A stretch of 38,664 bases of DNA from positions 1 to 38,664 of IMG/VR virus record IMGVR_UViG_3300020390_000076. One strand, 5' to 3'. The notes below the pieces were generated by a model. That model was not told the DNA's origin. It was given only the letters and a program-made list of their open reading frames with translations, and ran no database searches. A program made the position numbers and the translations under genes. Origin of the DNA: a virus. Below are positions 31,774 to 38,587 of this stretch, in pieces (position 1 is the first letter of the stretch; every line of letters begins with the position of its first letter).

Positions 31774-32538
31774 ATGAGTAATCACCCTTTATCAGTCGTA
31801 GATGCAATCGATAACTTAGTTGCGGCTTATAACCAAGAGGTTGCTGAGTTTGACCAAATGGTTGAAAACGAACAGCAGCTACAAATACAAAATGACAAGC
31901 TTACTGCTTTGGTAAAAGACTATGAGCAAGGTGCTGCTGTTGTTCTTAAAAATGCAAAAAATGCCGATCAACAGCTGGCGCAAGCACAAAGAGAACGCGA
32001 TCAAGCATTAGCTAAAGTAAAAGACTTAACAATTACGCTAACCGCGTATAAAGAAATAGCCGGCACACCTAAAAAGCTACGCGACAGAATAAAAAGCTAC
32101 AAAGATAAGCTAGAAAGCCAGCGCTTAGCGACTGAGCAACAAAAGCGCCTTTATCAAAGCGAACGCAAAACAATAGCCCAACTTAAAACCGAAATAAGCG
32201 AACTTAAGAATCGTTTAGCTGCCGCTGACATAGTGCAAATCTACCGAGGCGATACTGACATTGTACAAACCTACCCGTATCACATTGGTGGCATGGTTGA
32301 GGGCCATGATGCTAGGCAAACCCCACTACTCTACCTACACCAAAGCGGCCGTGGAGGTTTAATCATCCTCAACAAAGATGATGAAGCCGAATTAGTCGAA
32401 GCCCCCAAAGGCGGCTTACGCCCTAAAAAAGACACCTTAGAACTCTGTGGTAACTGGTTACGCCGTGTTAAAGCCAACAACTGGGAACTAACAGCCACAG
32501 ATCTACTTACTTTAAGCAATGAAGATGAACAGCTTTGA
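31774..32538 (+). CDS. Coiled-coil early protein
   Basis: A protein of 254 residues. Residues about 20 to 150 are a long coiled coil (EQQLQIQNDKLTALVKDYEQ, then repeated charged heptads to EISELKNRLAAAD). A globular C-terminal region contains a YHIGGMVEGHDARQTPLLYL segment and a Gly-rich QSGRGGLIIL loop. No family was recognised. CCAGGATAAATACC lies before the ATG. The end overlaps the next small gene by 20 nt. Confidence 0.65.
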   Translation: MSNHPLSVVDAIDNLVAAYNQEVAEFDQMVENEQQLQIQNDKLTALVKDYEQGAAVVLKNAKNADQQLAQAQRERDQALAKVKDLTITLTAYKEIAGTPKKLRDRIKSYKDKLESQRLATEQQKRLYQSERKTIAQLKTEISELKNRLAAADIVQIYRGDTDIVQTYPYHIGGMVEGHDARQTPLLYLHQSGRGGLIILNKDDEAELVEAPKGGLRPKKDTLELCGNWLRRVKANNWELTATDLLTLSNEDEQL

Positions 32539-32695
32539 GCGAGCCACACTTGAAACCCTGGTCAGCTTTAAAGCTAAAGACCAAAAAGAGATCAGCCGCT
32601 TACTAACTAGCAAAAAGCTTCAAAAAGAAGCCTGCCAACTGGTTAAAAAGTGGAACGATAAACGTCAACAACTGGGCTTAGTCCCTTGGACATAA
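32519..32695 (+). CDS. Small basic early protein
   Basis: A protein of 58 residues from ATG 32519 (a second in-frame ATG at 32525 is possible). It is helical and Lys-rich and ends QQLGLVPWT. It begins inside the previous gene, and its stop lies 11 nt before the exonuclease ATG, so it forms part of a tight operon. No family was recognised; a small DNA-binding role is possible. Confidence 0.6.
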   Translation: MKMNSFERATLETLVSFKAKDQKEISRLLTSKKLQKEACQLVKKWNDKRQQLGLVPWT

Positions 32696-32706
32696 CAGGA
32701 AACACC

Positions 32707-33294
32707 ATGAATACAGAACTCAACGATGTCATGCTCGACCTAGAGACTATTGGCCAACATTCAAATGCGGTGATTGTATCAATAGGTGCCGTATTCTTTA
32801 ACCCACTTACAGGCAATATTGGTGCAGAATTTTACCAAGTCATCGACATAGAAGATGCCATGAAATACGGCGAGGTAGATGGCTCAACACTTAAATGGTG
32901 GATGAAAAAAAGCGATGAAGCCCGCTCTGTCTTTAATGTAAACGACAGCATGCCACTTAAAGATGCCCTTCTCGAATTCAACGAATGGATGTACCAAATC
33001 GAAGGGTTTAGAAATCGTGTTGTTTGGGGTAATGGCGCCACATTCGACAACACCATTCTAACCAATGCCTACAAAGCCACCAATATGACAAAGCCATGGC
33101 ACTTTAGAAATGATCGTGATGTTCGCACCATGGTTGATGTTGGCCGTCGAGTACTCGGTATTGATCCTAAAAAATCTAATGAATTTAAAGGTAACCCACA
33201 CAACGCATTAGATGATGCCAAGCACCAGGCTAAATACATTAGCGATATCTACAAACAGATATCACATTGCCATTCAATCTATTTGAAACAGTAA
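32707..33294 (+). CDS. 3'-5' exonuclease, DEDDh type
   Basis: A protein of 195 residues from ATG 32707, which has AACAGGAAACACC upstream. The first exonuclease motif is MLDLETIG (Asp11, Glu13), the second GNGATFDNTIL (Asp114), and the third NPHNALDDA (His165, Asp169/Asp170). These make a complete DEDDh site. The sequence resembles phage-encoded exonucleases of the T4 DexA / Rv2179c-like type. It may degrade host DNA or help recombination. It is the only clear enzyme of the rightward early operon apart from the integrase. Confidence 0.9.
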   Translation: MNTELNDVMLDLETIGQHSNAVIVSIGAVFFNPLTGNIGAEFYQVIDIEDAMKYGEVDGSTLKWWMKKSDEARSVFNVNDSMPLKDALLEFNEWMYQIEGFRNRVVWGNGATFDNTILTNAYKATNMTKPWHFRNDRDVRTMVDVGRRVLGIDPKKSNEFKGNPHNALDDAKHQAKYISDIYKQISHCHSIYLKQ

Positions 33295-33297
33295 CTT

Positions 33298-33420
33298 ATG
33301 CACAAATTTAAACGCAACTGCGTGGCCCAGCAACGGGCCCGTATACGTCAATATTATCAACGTAAAAACCAAACTGAGAAACAAAAGGAGGCATCATGGC
33401 CAAAAGCAAAATACAAATAA
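33298..33420 (+). CDS. Small basic protein, 40 residues
   Basis: A protein of 40 residues starting 3 nt after the exonuclease stop codon. It is very basic (RNCVAQQRARIRQYYQRK), which suggests nucleic-acid binding. It overlaps the next gene by 25 nt. The close packing favours real translation, though coding evidence in such a short gene is limited. Confidence 0.5.
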   Translation: MHKFKRNCVAQQRARIRQYYQRKNQTEKQKEASWPKAKYK

Positions 33421-33767
33421 CAGCCGGCGATGTATTTAACAATTGGACAGTGATATCTGAAGAAGCTTGTGGGCAATACTTTTTATGTCGCTGTATTTGT
33501 GGCACTGAGCGTTCAGTTAAGAAAGGTAACTTAGGCAGAGTACTTGGTTGTGGCTGTGTTCGTAAGCCTTATAAAAAACGAAGCGCTACACCTAAAACCA
33601 AAAACAAACCAATCACGGTGAGTATCGCAAAGCAAACTTCACCTAAGAAAGACGCTCCACAAGCAGTTCCTTATAGCGAACGTCAAAAATCAGCACGAGA
33701 AAAGTTAGAAGAACGTTTAGACGATTACCGACTAGAGCGGGAGCTTAGTGAGCTTTGGGCTGCATAA
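33396..33767 (+). CDS. Cys-rich AP2/HNH-associated-type early protein
   Basis: A protein of 123 residues with a strong AAAGGAGG site. The N-terminal half has FNNWTVISEEACGQYFLCRC-ICG and ends in LGCGC, the pattern (LCRC-CG...SCGC) of a small zinc-binding domain found in phage HNH/AP2-type proteins. No HNH catalytic part follows; the C-terminus is charged and helical. It may bind DNA. It ends in a TAATG overlap with the next gene. Confidence 0.6.
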   Translation: MAKSKIQITAGDVFNNWTVISEEACGQYFLCRCICGTERSVKKGNLGRVLGCGCVRKPYKKRSATPKTKNKPITVSIAKQTSPKKDAPQAVPYSERQKSAREKLEERLDDYRLERELSELWAA

Positions 33768-34036
33768 TGGGTAATTTAATCACCATGCCAAAGGCCTGTA
33801 TTAGCTGTCAGGCCTATAAGCACATCGGTAAGGCAGACGATAAACACTGCCCTCACATAGATAGATACGGCCAGCAGCAAACTAAAACTCGCTATGGCCA
33901 ATGCCAAGTACACAAAACCCAAGTGTTCATCACAGAGCTTTGTAACCAATATCAGCAAGAGCCATTTATAGAAGTGGTTGATGCTGATAATAGGCCTGAG
34001 GCTAAACAGCCAAGGCAAGAACGACTCTTATTTTGA
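33767..34036 (+). CDS. Cys/His-rich small protein
   Basis: A protein of 89 residues from the ATG of a TAATG overlap. It contains MPKACISCQAYK, KHCPHIDRYG and YGQCQVHK, with enough Cys and His for one zinc site. This looks like the short phage proteins that carry a CxxC...CPH...C-H pattern; their function is not known. It lies in the operon leading to excisionase and integrase. Confidence 0.65.
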   Translation: MGNLITMPKACISCQAYKHIGKADDKHCPHIDRYGQQQTKTRYGQCQVHKTQVFITELCNQYQQEPFIEVVDADNRPEAKQPRQERLLF

Positions 34037-34045
34037 GGTAAAACT

Positions 34046-34198
34046 ATGGCTAAGAAAGTAATCACTATTTTAGAAGAGGCCGATGGTGTAGTTATTGAAA
34101 TTCGCACCAATGGCCGTCGCGTTAAATATGAGTGTGAAGACCTCGACGAAGCATTCGAAGTACTTCCCCATTTAGACGAACTGCAAGCTGGAGAATAA
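34046..34198 (+). CDS. Small acidic early protein
   Basis: A protein of 50 residues with TTGAGG upstream. It is acidic, with alternating hydrophobic and charged residues (MAKKVITILEEADGVVIEIR), suggesting a small beta-beta-alpha fold. It stops 2 nt before the excisionase ATG. No family was recognised. Confidence 0.7.
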   Translation: MAKKVITILEEADGVVIEIRTNGRRVKYECEDLDEAFEVLPHLDELQAGE

Positions 34199-34200
34199 CC

Positions 34201-34404
34201 ATGACCGTTACATATGTAAAACTTGGCTGGGTGAAAGCCAAGATCATCGAACAGCACAAAGGCTTTACCGATGATGCACTCAATAGAATGCGCCAAACAG
34301 GTAAAATCATAGAGGGTGTGCACTGGAAAAAAGTGCGCGGTGTTGTTGTGTATAACTATGAAAAATTAGACGAGTATTTTGATAATGACGGCATCGCTGC
34401 TTGA
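34201..34404 (+). CDS. xis: Excisionase-like protein
   Basis: A protein of 67 residues. LGWVKAKIIEQHKGFTDDAL followed by EGVHWKKVRGVVVYNYEKLDEYF is the winged-helix pattern of small phage excisionases. It immediately precedes and overlaps the integrase gene by 20 nt, as Xis usually does. It would bend DNA at the attachment sites and favour excision. Confidence 0.82.
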   Translation: MTVTYVKLGWVKAKIIEQHKGFTDDALNRMRQTGKIIEGVHWKKVRGVVVYNYEKLDEYFDNDGIAA

Positions 34405-35644
34405 GTTTTGTAAAAAGTATGAGGGTGTCACCATCCACGGTAAAAACATACGTATTATGTTCAGTTACCGTGGTGTGCGCTGCATAGAGCCACTTAAAGG
34501 CATTTTGATATCTAAGTCAAATATCAAGTTTGCATCGAATAAACGCACCGCCATATTACATGAGATTGCAACCAACCAATTTAACTACGCTAAACATTTT
34601 CCTGACTCAGCAAAGGTAAGATTGTTTGAGGGGAAAGGTGCAGTACCAACAGTGAACACAGCTTTAGACAAATGGCTAGAAAGAAACAAAGCCAACACCC
34701 GGGCAGATAACTACAAGCACAATTTAGCCAGGTGCAAATTATACATTCGCCCTCAATTTGGAGAGTTAAAGTTAGACAAAGTCACCTTAACCATGATCCG
34801 AGACTGGCGCGACTTAACACTCACCACGTTTTTATCGAATAAAACAATTAACGATGTTTTTATTCCCCTACGTGGCATATTCAAAGATGCAATGGCAGAT
34901 AGGTTAATAGACTTTAATCCACTTGACCATTTACCAAATTTAAAAAGAAGCCGTTCAGAAAACTGTGACCCGTTCACCTTAGAAGAACTGCAGTTGATAG
35001 AGTCGCAGCCAACCGCTGATCAAAGTGAGCTTAATGGGTTTTTATTTGCTTGTTGGACAGGTTTACGCGCATCTGAGTGCTACGCGCTTGCGTGGGAAGA
35101 CATTGATTTTGTAAAACGACAAATAAAAATTAGACGTGGTGTTACCAAAGGCGATTATGCCTACACAAAAAATGACGGCAGTTATAGAACCATCGACCTA
35201 CTAGACCAGGCATACGACATATTAATTCGTCAAAAGACACTTTCATTTGCAATGCCGGCAATCAAGGTCGATGTGTTAAAAGATGACAACCGCAGCTATG
35301 AAAAAGCAGAGCTTAGATTTGTGTTTATTAACACCCTAAACCAAAAGCCGCATACAGATGGTCAAAACGTTAATAAACGATTTTTACAAAAGCATTTAAA
35401 AAAGTGTGGTATTCGCTACCGTGCTATAAACCAAGCTCGCCACACATTTGCAAGCCAGCTGCTTACCAAAGGCGTAGCCGAACGTTGGATAGCTCGCCAA
35501 ATGGGTCACACATCCATCACCATGTTAGAAAAACATTACGGTAAATGGATGAACGAAGAAATACCCGATATGGCCGCGAGAGTTTCAAAGATATTTTCAA
35601 GCCAAAGTCACCAACGAAAAACGGGTATCCGGATTAACGTGTAG
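34385..35644 (+). CDS. int: Tyrosine integrase, C-terminus altered by an IS
   Basis: A protein of 419 residues from ATG 34385; the earlier TTG at 34379 is less likely. The N-terminus resembles the DUF3596 arm-binding domain. The catalytic set is Arg228 (TGLRASE), Lys262, Arg352 (QARHTF), His375 (MGH) and Tyr385 (KHY). The usual first His of HxxR is Asn, as in many relatives. The protein would insert the phage at the tmRNA gene. Its last six residues (GIRINV) are encoded by the left inverted repeat of an IS. The ancestral end, KPANP and TAA, is still present at 37817..37835. Confidence 0.94.
   Translation: MTASLLEFCKKYEGVTIHGKNIRIMFSYRGVRCIEPLKGILISKSNIKFASNKRTAILHEIATNQFNYAKHFPDSAKVRLFEGKGAVPTVNTALDKWLERNKANTRADNYKHNLARCKLYIRPQFGELKLDKVTLTMIRDWRDLTLTTFLSNKTINDVFIPLRGIFKDAMADRLIDFNPLDHLPNLKRSRSENCDPFTLEELQLIESQPTADQSELNGFLFACWTGLRASECYALAWEDIDFVKRQIKIRRGVTKGDYAYTKNDGSYRTIDLLDQAYDILIRQKTLSFAMPAIKVDVLKDDNRSYEKAELRFVFINTLNQKPHTDGQNVNKRFLQKHLKKCGIRYRAINQARHTFASQLLTKGVAERWIARQMGHTSITMLEKHYGKWMNEEIPDMAARVSKIFSSQSHQRKTGIRINV
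35615..35622. repeat. IS target duplication, left copy
   Basis: CGAAAAAC here is repeated exactly at 37809..37816 and flanks the inverted repeats. Eight bp is the usual target duplication of the ISL3 family. Confidence 0.93.
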
Positions 35645-35646
35645 AA
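35623..35646 (+). repeat. IS left terminal inverted repeat
   Basis: This end overlaps the end of the integrase gene and supplies its new stop codon TAG (35642..35644). It differs from the right end at positions 7, 15 and 16. Confidence 0.92.
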
Positions 35647-35648
35647 AC

Positions 35649-36983
35649 CTACTCTTTTGACTTAGCTGCATCAATAGCATCCTGTGTAGAATAGTTTGAA
35701 ATGTACTCACTAAAAATTGCTTGGACTCTTGGTAAACAACTTGGACAAATGGCTATTGGATTCTTGGTGGTGTATTTCATTTCATCCAAGCTGAATATGC
35801 CACTACATGATGAGCATCTGTAAGAGTATTCGACACCTCTACCAAACAGCATTCTTGCTCTGATCATGTCAAATGAATACCCTCTACCAATTCGGTTATC
35901 GAGCCTGGTTAAGTTGTTCATTGATTCAGTAAATGCGTTGGTTACATTGGTATCAATCAAAGCAAAGATTTCATCACGCCAGTTATCGGTTGCCTTTACC
36001 AATGAAGCAAAAGCCTTAGCAACAACACCTGTTAATCCAGATTTCCATTCATCATATGCCGCTTCTGCGTCTGCACGCACTTCATGTTCAAATATCGCGT
36101 AGTAGGATTCTTTAGCATTATAAGCTTGCTCTATAGTTGGTTCGTTTTTAAGCCAGCCATCCAATGCTAGCCACTGCTTATCACTAAGGTTGTGGTTGCG
36201 CTTTCTGAGGATGTAAGCGCCACGTTTATAGCTAATCCTTCCTCGTTTGTTTAGTTTGCTTTGTTGTTGCTTTCGGACGGTATCCACGGCCTGATTAGCC
36301 ATTCTTACAACGTGAAACTTATCTATGACTACTTGTGCATCTGGGAGTATGGCATTAACTGCTGTCTTATATCCGCGCCACATATCAATGGCAACGTACT
36401 TCACATGTTCTTTGTGTGGAAGATTGCTAAGCCACTGCTTAACAAGCTCTACGTTTCGATTTGGAAGCATATCAATAAGCTTCTTGCGGCCAATGTCTGT
36501 AAATACCGCTCTAGGCTGCTTAATCAGATGAATCTCGTCAATTCCTAAGATGTCTGGCGCTACTATTCTGTACGTGTTGCTTACTCGCTCCAAATGCTCA
36601 CCTACAATCAATCGAACGGTTTTTTCGTCAATACCTATTGAATCCGCTATGCTAGTGAATGTCTGACGTAATGCTTGCTTTTCAATGTAATCAACACACC
36701 GCTTTGTAATGCGTCGTTTAGGATCTATGTCAGGATTAGGCTGGATAAATGTCTTTTTGCACGCACGACACTGATAGCGTTTCTGAATAAGCCTAATTAT
36801 AGTCGGAACCATCCTTAGCGGGAGATCTACCACATCTATTGTCTTTGTACCATGGCGATACAATTCCCCAACAACACCGCACTTAGTACAATGATCTGGC
36901 TCTACAATATAGGATGCCTCTACTTCGCAATGATCAACACTCTCTGAAAACTTAGATACGGTCCAGCTTTCACCGAAAAACAT
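35649..36983 (-). CDS. tnpA: ISL3-family transposase
   Basis: A protein of 444 residues from ATG 36983; a TTG at 36995 would add 4. It has the N-terminal zinc finger CTKC...CRAC (Cys32, 35, 72, 75), a helix-turn-helix (about 110 to 125) and a DDE catalytic set: Asp149 (GIDEIHL), Asp200 (AIDMWRGY) and Glu353 (NAFTESMNN). This is the ISL3 layout. An unusual extra zinc ribbon (Cys390, 393, 413, 416) closes the protein. The gene is intact and probably active. It ends 4 nt from the integrase stop codon. Confidence 0.95.
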   Translation of the reverse strand: MFFGESWTVSKFSESVDHCEVEASYIVEPDHCTKCGVVGELYRHGTKTIDVVDLPLRMVPTIIRLIQKRYQCRACKKTFIQPNPDIDPKRRITKRCVDYIEKQALRQTFTSIADSIGIDEKTVRLIVGEHLERVSNTYRIVAPDILGIDEIHLIKQPRAVFTDIGRKKLIDMLPNRNVELVKQWLSNLPHKEHVKYVAIDMWRGYKTAVNAILPDAQVVIDKFHVVRMANQAVDTVRKQQQSKLNKRGRISYKRGAYILRKRNHNLSDKQWLALDGWLKNEPTIEQAYNAKESYYAIFEHEVRADAEAAYDEWKSGLTGVVAKAFASLVKATDNWRDEIFALIDTNVTNAFTESMNNLTRLDNRIGRGYSFDMIRARMLFGRGVEYSYRCSSCSGIFSLDEMKYTTKNPIAICPSCLPRVQAIFSEYISNYSTQDAIDAAKSKE

Positions 36984-36999
36984 ACTGCTACTCAACCGC

Positions 37000-37203
37000 C
37001 TACCTCATGTATTCAATAAAATCAGCGTCGTATTGGTCATCTTCAATACACCAACCACACTTTTCACACCTATGTTTCTTATCATCTCCTTTCATAACTC
37101 TGAACCTGCCACAGTTTGGGCAACCATTCTCAGGGTTGTCGTAATCTCCATTTTTTGAGTGCTGCTTTGCAAACCACTCATCTTCCTGCTCATAGTTAAA
37201 CAT
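37000..37203 (-). CDS. IS passenger: small zinc-ribbon protein
   Basis: A protein of 67 residues from ATG 37203, with AAAGGA upstream. It has CPNCGRF and CEKCGW, a rubredoxin-like zinc ribbon, with acidic ends (YEQEDEW; EDDQYDADFIEY). It ends just before the transposase start and overlaps the preceding gene by 8 nt, so it is made from the same transcript. It may help the transposase or act on its own; function unknown. Confidence 0.75.
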   Translation of the reverse strand: MFNYEQEDEWFAKQHSKNGDYDNPENGCPNCGRFRVMKGDDKKHRCEKCGWCIEDDQYDADFIEYMR

Positions 37204-37393
37204 TTTGGTTAAATCCTTTCCCGCGCAATTTAATTCCAAATATTTTAGCTATTTTTACATCTAACTTTCTGCATTCTTCTCGTAAGCGCTTCATCCTTAC
37301 TCCTTGAGATTGGGAGTTGATGCAAACAACCTTAAAGGGTTTCCACTTACTTCTATCGTTCAATTGACCGTCTTCACCGTGTTGTGGGTTCAT
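37196..37393 (-). CDS. IS passenger: small basic protein
   Basis: A protein of 65 residues starting 3 nt after the stop of the preceding gene. It is basic in its second half (RMKRLREECRKLDVKIAKIF), suggesting DNA or RNA binding. No family was recognised. It belongs to the passenger operon of the IS. Confidence 0.6.
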   Translation of the reverse strand: MNPQHGEDGQLNDRSKWKPFKVVCINSQSQGVRMKRLREECRKLDVKIAKIFGIKLRGKGFNQNV

Positions 37394-37396
37394 AAT

Positions 37397-37729
37397 TTAA
37401 GAATACCTGCTCAACACCCATTCTTGCCAGTCAAAACCGCACTCGCACACAGTACCGTGGCCAACAATAGACATCGTTCCGTGTTCATTCGTTTCGCATT
37501 CATCAGACCTTGGGTCACCACACTCTGGACAGCACGGATATTCAACTTTGATTATTGCGCCAGGTGGTAAATCCGACAGTTTTATAACGATGTCCTCAGT
37601 ATGAGTATCAGAGTCCATGTCACCTTCACAGTAAGTTTCAAATGTTTTAGTGACCTGATCGCAGGAATCACCACCATAACAATCTGCCACCACCTCTGAT
37701 CTCATTATAACGTCAGTATCATAGTTCAT
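37397..37729 (-). CDS. IS passenger: Cys-rich acidic protein
   Basis: A protein of 110 residues with AGAAAGG before the ATG. It is acidic and contains a zinc-binding pattern: CCPECGDPRSDEC in the middle and CECGFDWQEW near the end. It is the first gene of the IS operon, directly behind the right-end repeats. No family was recognised. Confidence 0.72.
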   Translation of the reverse strand: MNYDTDVIMRSEVVADCYGGDSCDQVTKTFETYCEGDMDSDTHTEDIVIKLSDLPPGAIIKVEYPCCPECGDPRSDECETNEHGTMSIVGHGTVCECGFDWQEWVLSRYS

Positions 37730-37740
37730 AAGCCAACCTT

Positions 37741-37757
37741 TCTACATAATAATCCGA
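37741..37757 (-). repeat. Subterminal repeat of the IS right end
   Basis: These 17 bp repeat the inner part of the right terminal repeat with one mismatch, 45 bp further in. The left end has a matching GTGTAGAA (35684..35691) 45 bp inside its own repeat. Such subterminal copies may be extra transposase binding sites. Here the repeat also sits just before the first passenger gene. Confidence 0.72.
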
Positions 37758-37784
37758 TTTAACAAAGCATATACCATCACAGCA

Positions 37785-37808
37785 TTCTACACAATAATCC
37801 GAATACCC
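37785..37808 (-). repeat. IS right terminal inverted repeat
   Basis: Read on the minus strand it matches the left end at 21 of 24 bases. It is followed by the second copy of CGAAAAAC (37809..37816). Confidence 0.92.
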
Positions 37809-37835
37809 CGAAAAACTAAGCCGGCTAATCCATAA
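37809..37835 (+). pseudogene. Severed 3' end of the integrase gene
   Basis: Joined to 35622 without the IS and one target copy, this reads in frame CGA AAA ACT AAG CCG GCT AAT CCA TAA. The ancestral integrase therefore ended RKTKPANP, giving 418 residues. The fragment lies directly before the old integrase terminator. Confidence 0.9.
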
Positions 37836-37847
37836 ATACTAAGGCAC

Positions 37848-37875
37848 AAAAAAACCCGCTAATTAAGCGGGTTTT
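37848..37875. terminator. Bidirectional terminator, ancestral int and toxin gene
   Basis: AAAACCCGCT pairs with AGCGGGTTTT across the loop AATTA. It has seven T on the minus strand and four on the plus strand. It lies 15 nt after the ancestral integrase stop and directly after the toxin-like gene. Confidence 0.9.
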
Positions 37876-38274
37876 CTATTTAAGAATAATCAATGACCTT
37901 TCGCCTGGTAAGTAAAAGTTACCGTCGTTATCATAGTGGTGGTACAAATCAACAACATTTATATTGTCGCCTTTATCAAACCATTGAAAATGAAGAACCC
38001 AATCAGAGGTTTTATATTTACCGTGGTTTTCTTCATATTCTGGAATACCTATGTGGTAATGCCACAAATGGTTATTCATTGCAAAATTATAGTCATCCTG
38101 ATCCATATAATTACCACTCCATGAACAAGCAATTTTACCCTCATAAAGGCTGAAATCACTTAACCCATGTGCAGTAAACAGATGTAAAAAATCGACTACT
38201 TTATCTTGCTGGTCTTCGGGGAAATAATTAAATTGATTAGCGAAGTCGTCACTAAACGTCCATGTATACGTCAA
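37876..38274 (-). CDS. Probable type II toxin, YafO-like
   Basis: A protein of 132 residues with a TTG start at 38274, 2 nt after the preceding small gene. It contains LSDFSLYEGKIACSW, then LWHYHIGIPEY, SDWVLHFQW and a YLPGERSLI ending. This resembles RelE-fold ribosome-dependent mRNA interferases of the YafO group, though I cannot run a comparison. It would inhibit translation when its partner is lost and so keep the prophage. The alternative is an unrelated small phage protein. Confidence 0.6.
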   Translation of the reverse strand: MTYTWTFSDDFANQFNYFPEDQQDKVVDFLHLFTAHGLSDFSLYEGKIACSWSGNYMDQDDYNFAMNNHLWHYHIGIPEYEENHGKYKTSDWVLHFQWFDKGDNINVVDLYHHYDNDGNFYLPGERSLIILK

Positions 38275-38276
38275 TA

Positions 38277-38423
38277 CTACTTCGCTCTTGATAAGATCAA
38301 TTGTCTTGTTTGCTCGCGAGATAAACCAGCCGGAACAGTATTAACCTTGCTGTTAATAGCTTTTTCCATTCTTTCGCGATTAAAAACTTTGTTTTCTTGT
38401 TTAGGCTGTACTTTAGCTAACAT
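38277..38423 (-). CDS. Probable small antitoxin
   Basis: A protein of 48 residues with AAGGAG before the ATG. It is basic and helical (NRERMEKAINSKVNTVPAGL) and contains no recognised domain. It is upstream of and nearly joined to the toxin-like gene, the usual antitoxin-toxin order. A palindromic operator lies just before it, so it may regulate its own operon. The role is inferred from the pairing. Confidence 0.55.
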   Translation of the reverse strand: MLAKVQPKQENKVFNRERMEKAINSKVNTVPAGLSREQTRQLILSRAK

Positions 38424-38438
38424 TATAAACTCCTTAAA

Positions 38439-38492
38439 GTACCCATGGGTACCTGATACCATGATCGTAGGATATCGAAATAAGGATGTCTA
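38439..38492 (-). promoter_or_regulatory. Promoter and operator of the toxin-antitoxin operon
   Basis: GTACCCATGGGTAC (38439..38452) is a perfect 14-bp palindrome, with a second GGTA...TACC repeat beside it (38449..38461). Upstream on the minus strand is TAGACA-17-TACGAT (38492..38464), a fair sigma-70 promoter. The arrangement suits autorepression by the antitoxin complex. Confidence 0.7.
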
Positions 38493-38522
38493 GTATTATT
38501 TTTAAGCTACAATGGTGAAATT

Positions 38523-38539
38523 GATCCAATACGGATCCA
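38523..38539. promoter_or_regulatory. Candidate integrase arm-type sites, right arm
   Basis: GATCCAATACGGATCCA holds two GATCCA units 11 bp apart, in the same orientation and spacing as those at 519..536. In the circular phage the two pairs would flank the core. Confidence 0.5.
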
Positions 38540-38550
38540 TTAGAAAGGGA

Positions 38551-38585
38551 AAACCCTTGTAACTCATTGAATTACAAGGGTTTTT
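38551..38585. terminator. Phage-supplied tmRNA terminator
   Basis: AAACCCTTGTAA pairs with TTACAAGGGTTT (12 bp, loop CTCATTGAA). On the minus strand it is followed by TTTT, and on the plus strand by TTTTT. It begins 3 nt after the tmRNA 3' end, replacing the terminator left behind at 374..403. Confidence 0.85.
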
Positions 38586-38587
38586 AA

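Larger units (their letters stand above)
35623..37808 (-). mobile_element. ISL3-family insertion sequence with three passenger genes
   Basis: The element is 2186 bp long. Its 24-bp terminal inverted repeats (35623..35646 and 37785..37808) match at 21 of 24 positions, beginning GGGTATYCGGATTA, as in known ISL3-family ends. An 8-bp target duplication flanks it. It contains the transposase and three small genes, all on the minus strand. Related IS with passenger genes are known in this family (for example ISPpu12), but I recognise none of these passengers. The intact repeats and duplication indicate recent insertion. Confidence 0.93.

Noticed and set aside
35649-37729. Reading the transposase and three small genes as a phage moron or domesticated operon
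   Set aside because: Inverted repeats and an exact 8-bp target duplication enclose all four genes, so they belong to an IS.
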